NCBI RefSeq assembly: GCF_003672135.1
Contig: NC_039506.1
Location: 3,286,001 to 3,350,000 of the forward strand
DNA from: Ooceraea biroi
Lineage: Eukaryota; Arthropoda; Insecta; Hymenoptera; Formicidae
Length of the DNA stretch: 64,000 bases
Direction of reading: 5' to 3'
In this document: positions 60,013 through 64,000 of the stretch, one piece after another
Layout: every line of letters starts with the position of its first letter
Position numbering within the stretch: the stretch's first letter is position 1
Program-made: the position numbers and the translations under genes
The notes under the pieces: generated by a model
What the model was told of the DNA's origin: nothing
Databases searched by the model: none
The model's input: the letters and a program-made list of their open reading frames with translations, nothing else

Positions 60013-63000
60013 GATCGCGTCGAGTCGGCGATATTCGCGAGGTCGGGCCAGTGAGATTCGTCCGAAGCTTCTTCCCTCGACCGTTTCTCATGTCCGCTGC
60101 GGAAGTAGCAGAAATTAATTCTCAGGATCAGGCAACTTCCACACATCTGTGATAAGAGCGCAATGATAACACATCGACACGAGGTCGCGGTCAATTCGGG
60201 AAAAAGAGTAGATCCGCGCGATATTTTTTAGTGGGCATTACGCACGGCGGGAGTCACCGCGCACCGCCACCTGCGTTTACTTTCTACGGACAAATGTATC
60301 GTAATGTAATCTTATACTGTACTTTATGTATCATATGTGCTATATTCGAGTCTTGGTTGATTATAACTATTTATTTCCTTGCCTTCGGCACTTAACGACA
60401 CTCGGCGGGAGAAACGATAGATGGAGACGACGAAGGAGTGTGATATATTTCATTTAGGCTTAATTGCGCGGTGCAATGTGAAGTCGATCAACCCGCACTT
60501 GATTCTTTCATTTTTGTTTTCCAGGATTTTTGCCTCTCGCTGACGGTCCGCAAAGTTGCTTGCCGTTCTCGAGTGCGTATCTTCGTATAATTTCAAGTAT
60601 TCGTTCGATTATTTTATTCTCTTGCAGTATTTTTATCGTGCGATAAGGTGCGTATACAAGAAGGTCTATTCCCGTTACAGACTCGTTATGTGAAAGAAAA
60701 GAAGCGCACAAACCCAAATATGCGATTCGAGCCGTGGTGTCAAATTCGCGAAACGCGTGTACGGCTCGATTGCCTCTCATGATAAGCTGATAATAACACT
60801 GCGTGTTCATAACAGGTGCGTTTGGCGCGCAATCGCGATTTTCAACTGGATACGATGTTCACTAAACGCCTTTGTCTGAACGCCACACACACATACACAC
60901 AGAGTATACATTGCGTGCTTTAATAATATATAGGCGTGCACGCGGTATCTCGTAAGTCATATAATACGGAGATGTTAGAAAGCTACGTGTTGTCGCATGA
61001 ACGTAATCGATCGAATATACGATTTTATATTTCTTTTTCCATGAATGCGTGTGTGACAGCAAGGAAAGGAAAAAAAGAGAGAGAGAGAGAGAAAAAGAAT
61101 GCATGTAAATGATTGCTTGCGTCATATAATTCTGTATATTTCAAGACAGCTACATATATTACATTCTGACGTGAGATTCCGTTTGAACGCTCTGTGTAAC
61201 TATAAGTCGCAACCATACTGTGATGTACAAAATTCATCTTCCTTTCTAACTGCACTTCAGGACACTGTAGGAAAGAAGGAAGCAACATTCAAATTCTTCT
61301 TGAAAATTTGACGTAAAATTCGAAGGCGTCTATCACAAATTGTGTATTGTTTCGTCCATACAATGAAATAAACTATCGGCTGGAGCGTTTCTCGCGGAAC
61401 GTGAAAGAGGAAATTATAAAAATCGAAGAAGAATTTTGCTTCCGTGTGCTCCATCTTTTCTATTGATCCCTGAATATACATTCATTTCATCTCGAGTCAC
61501 GAGCGTGAGAGAGTGCAGCTAAAACGAGACGGACCTAAAGTCCGCGTTCTTCCTTATACTACGTCACAGTTTAAGAAAATCGATTTTCGCCGTTGTACGA
61601 GGTTCTCCAAAAAGTATTTTTCACCGGGCCTGTTCTTATTACCTACACTCTTCCAAAATGAACTCATAAGATAGAAGTAAGGAAAGGCCACGTGTGGTGC
61701 TGCACTGAGTGTAACTAACGAGAACAACAAACCCGGAAATTCTCTCAACATATGATACAGGTACGGTACAATCATTCGCGCGAGAAGACACTCGCGAGAT
61801 TGATTCGCAAGTTAAGTAAGCGTGTCACTTTAAATTGCCGGACAAATGACGATGAATAAAGCGAAGGCGAATAAAATTTTTCCTCTGTAAAGCGCAGCTT
61901 CATGTACATGTCGCGAAAGATGAATTCTCTAGCTCTGATAGTTATTCTACGATATATTATATATCGCCGGTCTTAATCGAAGTCTTAACAAAGCGTGACT
62001 GTCGAGAGTGTAATTTCTTCTAAAGATAATCATACAATATAAATTCTAGGCATTCTCTTATTTAAAAAGAACTCAAGAACTTCATTATACATTATATCAT
62101 TATAAATTATAATGATATAAAAGTTTTAAATATAAATTTACAATTTATATCGTACTAGAATGTAAAGGAATGTACATAAATGTAAATGTAAGCGAAATGT
62201 AAGTAGTGAAACGTGTAGGTTTTTTTTGTTTAAATGTCGGTTTTCTCCGTGTCTGCTGAGCTAATTTACTTAGTGGATTTCTTAAGACCGACGATATGCG
62301 TTTTCCACTAAGTTACGGTACATATATTACTATGATACAAACGAGATTACAGTCTTCGTGGTATAATAATAATAAATCACTGATACCGATTGCAAACAAC
62401 GTTTACGATCCTACATGTAATACATATATGTTACATCAAGATGAAAGTACTTCGAAGGCGCCATGTAAAAAGTAATTAGCAGAAACGAGATGAAGCGCGT
62501 GACTTGACATGTTCATCGCTCTTTGTATTGTTATGTTGCCGTTCCCGCAAACATTGATCAAAGTTATAACAAATGTTTAATTGATTCTTGCCTCTTTTCA
62601 TTTCGTACTTATCGAAAATTAATTTTATCCTAGGAATATATCCTAAGAAAAAATTTAAATAATTCCAGGAGTGCCAATTTTGTCGAATAATAGTTTCTAG
62701 TTGACTTAAACTAAAAATAAAGCAAAGAATCAATTAAATTTCTGTTCTGTAAATGGAAGGATCTTAGCTCAATACTTTTGTAATATTTCGAACAACTTGA
62801 CTTGGAGCTCTTCCTCGCGCTTTCTATTTATTTTAAATTATTTATGTTAACGTTGCTTATATATTTTATTATGCAGCGGGGAGAACGTAGATTTAGACTA
62901 ATTTCTTAGAGCTCTTCCAAAAAGCGATCACGCTTTAATCCTTCGATTTTAATTGATGAGAAACGGCGCTATTACAATAACGAGTTCGATGAGACTCATT

Positions 63001-63075
63001 CTTTATACACTGCCAACAAAACAGTATTTCGAGCGCGAACAGTAACGCGAATCTTTAGTGATCCTCACGCGCTCT
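60013..63075. other. Convergent 3' region between the PPxY gene and HID1
   Basis: 3 kb with no convincing frame (longest about 100 codons, unrecognised). Probably the long 3' UTRs of both genes; AATAAA at about 61367 is a candidate poly(A) signal for the PPxY gene. A (GA)n run lies near 61077-61092. Confidence 0.5.
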
Positions 63076-64000
63076 CTAAACTCTCTGGATTTCGAATAGC
63101 TTGACATCGGTGTCGTACCATATGGGCGGTTCGACGTTCCTCAGATAAATAACACCCCACATGTATGTGCGGAACCACGCGGTTGTGCCAGCATTAGCCT
63201 GATATCTTCTGATGAGGATAGGATGCGGCACCGGCAGTAGGCCAACCAGGGTGCCGTGTTGCAAGAACTTCAAGATCTCACTCTCATCTGTCAGTCCCCT
63301 GGCAAAATAAAAAAAAAAGAAAACAAGTAATTATGGATTATTGCTTGCTGTACAGAAATTCGCCTGTACGGCGAATATAAGGAATGCAAATTTTCAACTC
63401 AACAGAGCAAGTTATTTTCGTTTTATTGAAAACGTAATGACTGTTAATTGTTCACGTAAATTGATGAACGAATGCAAGTCACGTCTGTATAAAAAGGAAT
63501 AATCAAGAAATACTCAGATGTAATTATATTGTTACTAAACCAAATAAATGTGAAATCAATGAAAGAGTGAATTAGTAAAACGTTAAAGATAATTATTATA
63601 ATAACTGCGAATAATACTAAACGACAAAGGTGCAAAATACATTCAGTTTCTTGACAGATTAGGAATCTAAAAGCCAGAATGCACTCACTTGTCGATGCAG
63701 ATTTTCTCAACTTGTGGCACAAGTACTTGAAGCAATCGCATGATGGTCTGCAGCGGAAGCTTGCTCTTCCACTGGTACACCCATTCGCTGGACGGTACCC
63801 ACTGGTTCACATTGGTGACACTATTAGAGCTTGCTTGCTCGGCCACGCGTATGCCACCCTTCTGCATATAAAAAATCAGATTATCAGTCAGATTTATTTG
63901 TCAAATATTCACATCGACTTTTTTAATTCATTATCAATGCATCAATCTTGAATAAGTCACTGGTAACAGCATTTCAGTTTCTTACCGGCACCACAGAATT
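63076..64000 (-). CDS. HID1: Protein HID1, C-terminal exons (partial, runs off the window)
   Basis: Three minus-strand exons: 64000-63986 (5' end outside the window), 63861-63689 and 63298-63076 (stop TAG at 63078-63076). They join in phase. Seen: SSEWVYQWKSKLPLQTIMRL, LLQVLVPQVEKICIDK, GLTDESEILKFLQHGTLVGL, LPVPHPILIRRYQAN and the C-terminal VKLFEIQRV, all closely matching the highly conserved end of HID1 (high-temperature-induced dauer formation 1 family). Known: HID1 is a peripheral Golgi/trans-Golgi protein needed for dense-core vesicle and secretory-granule formation. About 137 C-terminal residues are visible; most of the gene lies beyond 64000. Confidence 0.95.

Noticed and set aside
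1..64000. CRISPR arrays, operons or prokaryotic mobile elements
   Set aside because: The window is insect nuclear DNA with spliced genes; no regularly spaced direct repeats with unique spacers were seen.

Overview
This is nuclear DNA from an insect. Genes are split into short exons by GT-AG introns, intergenic DNA is AT-rich, and exons and some promoter regions are CpG-rich patches. All gene products match insect families. A hairpin DNA transposon carrying a DUF4817-type helix-turn-helix fragment, common in ant genomes from memory, makes Hymenoptera and probably an ant the best guess. That is inference; no marker sequence is present.

Layout. (1) 4.3-21.0 kb, plus strand: a 13-exon Skeletor/Knickkopf-3-type cuticle protein gene (signal peptide, two DM13 domains, DOMON, plastocyanin-like region, long low-complexity tail). 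An in-phase alternative last exon would give a short DM13-only form, and one intron uses a GC donor. Its introns hold several palindromic transposons. (2) 21.0-39.2 kb: no confident coding gene. It holds three CCCA...TGGG mobile elements, one with a decayed spliced open frame, a GC-rich block that may be a 5' UTR exon or promoter, and a tandem repeat. Most of it probably lies upstream of, or in a 5' intron of, the next gene. (3) 39.2-44.0 kb, plus: carnitine O-palmitoyltransferase 1 with two mutually exclusive exons directly after the catalytic His. (4) 45.8-46.2 kb, minus: a 79-residue protein like the second isoform of vertebrate POLR1D. (5) 46.9-50.0 kb, plus: MOSPD2 (CRAL-TRIO, MSP domain, C-terminal membrane anchor). 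(6) 51.3-52.2 kb: a nested transposon pair with a CGT-rich array. (7) 52.7-54.8 kb, plus: cytosolic sulfotransferase. (8) 55.4-56.7 kb, minus: mitochondrial Era-like GTPase (ERAL1). (9) 58.3-60.0 kb, plus: an unrecognised two-membrane-segment protein with PPxY-type motifs. (10) 63.1-64.0 kb, minus: the C-terminal exons of HID1, which runs off the window.

The genes are a mixed set of conserved housekeeping and metabolic functions (cuticle organisation, fatty-acid import into mitochondria, organelle contact sites, sulfonation, mitoribosome assembly, secretory-granule biogenesis). No shared pathway or operon-like logic is visible. POLR1D-like/MOSPD2 and ERAL1/the PPxY gene are head to head. CPT1/POLR1D-like, sulfotransferase/ERAL1 and the PPxY gene/HID1 converge. 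Exon boundaries were placed by hand from splice signals, reading phase and family continuity; all reading phases close exactly.
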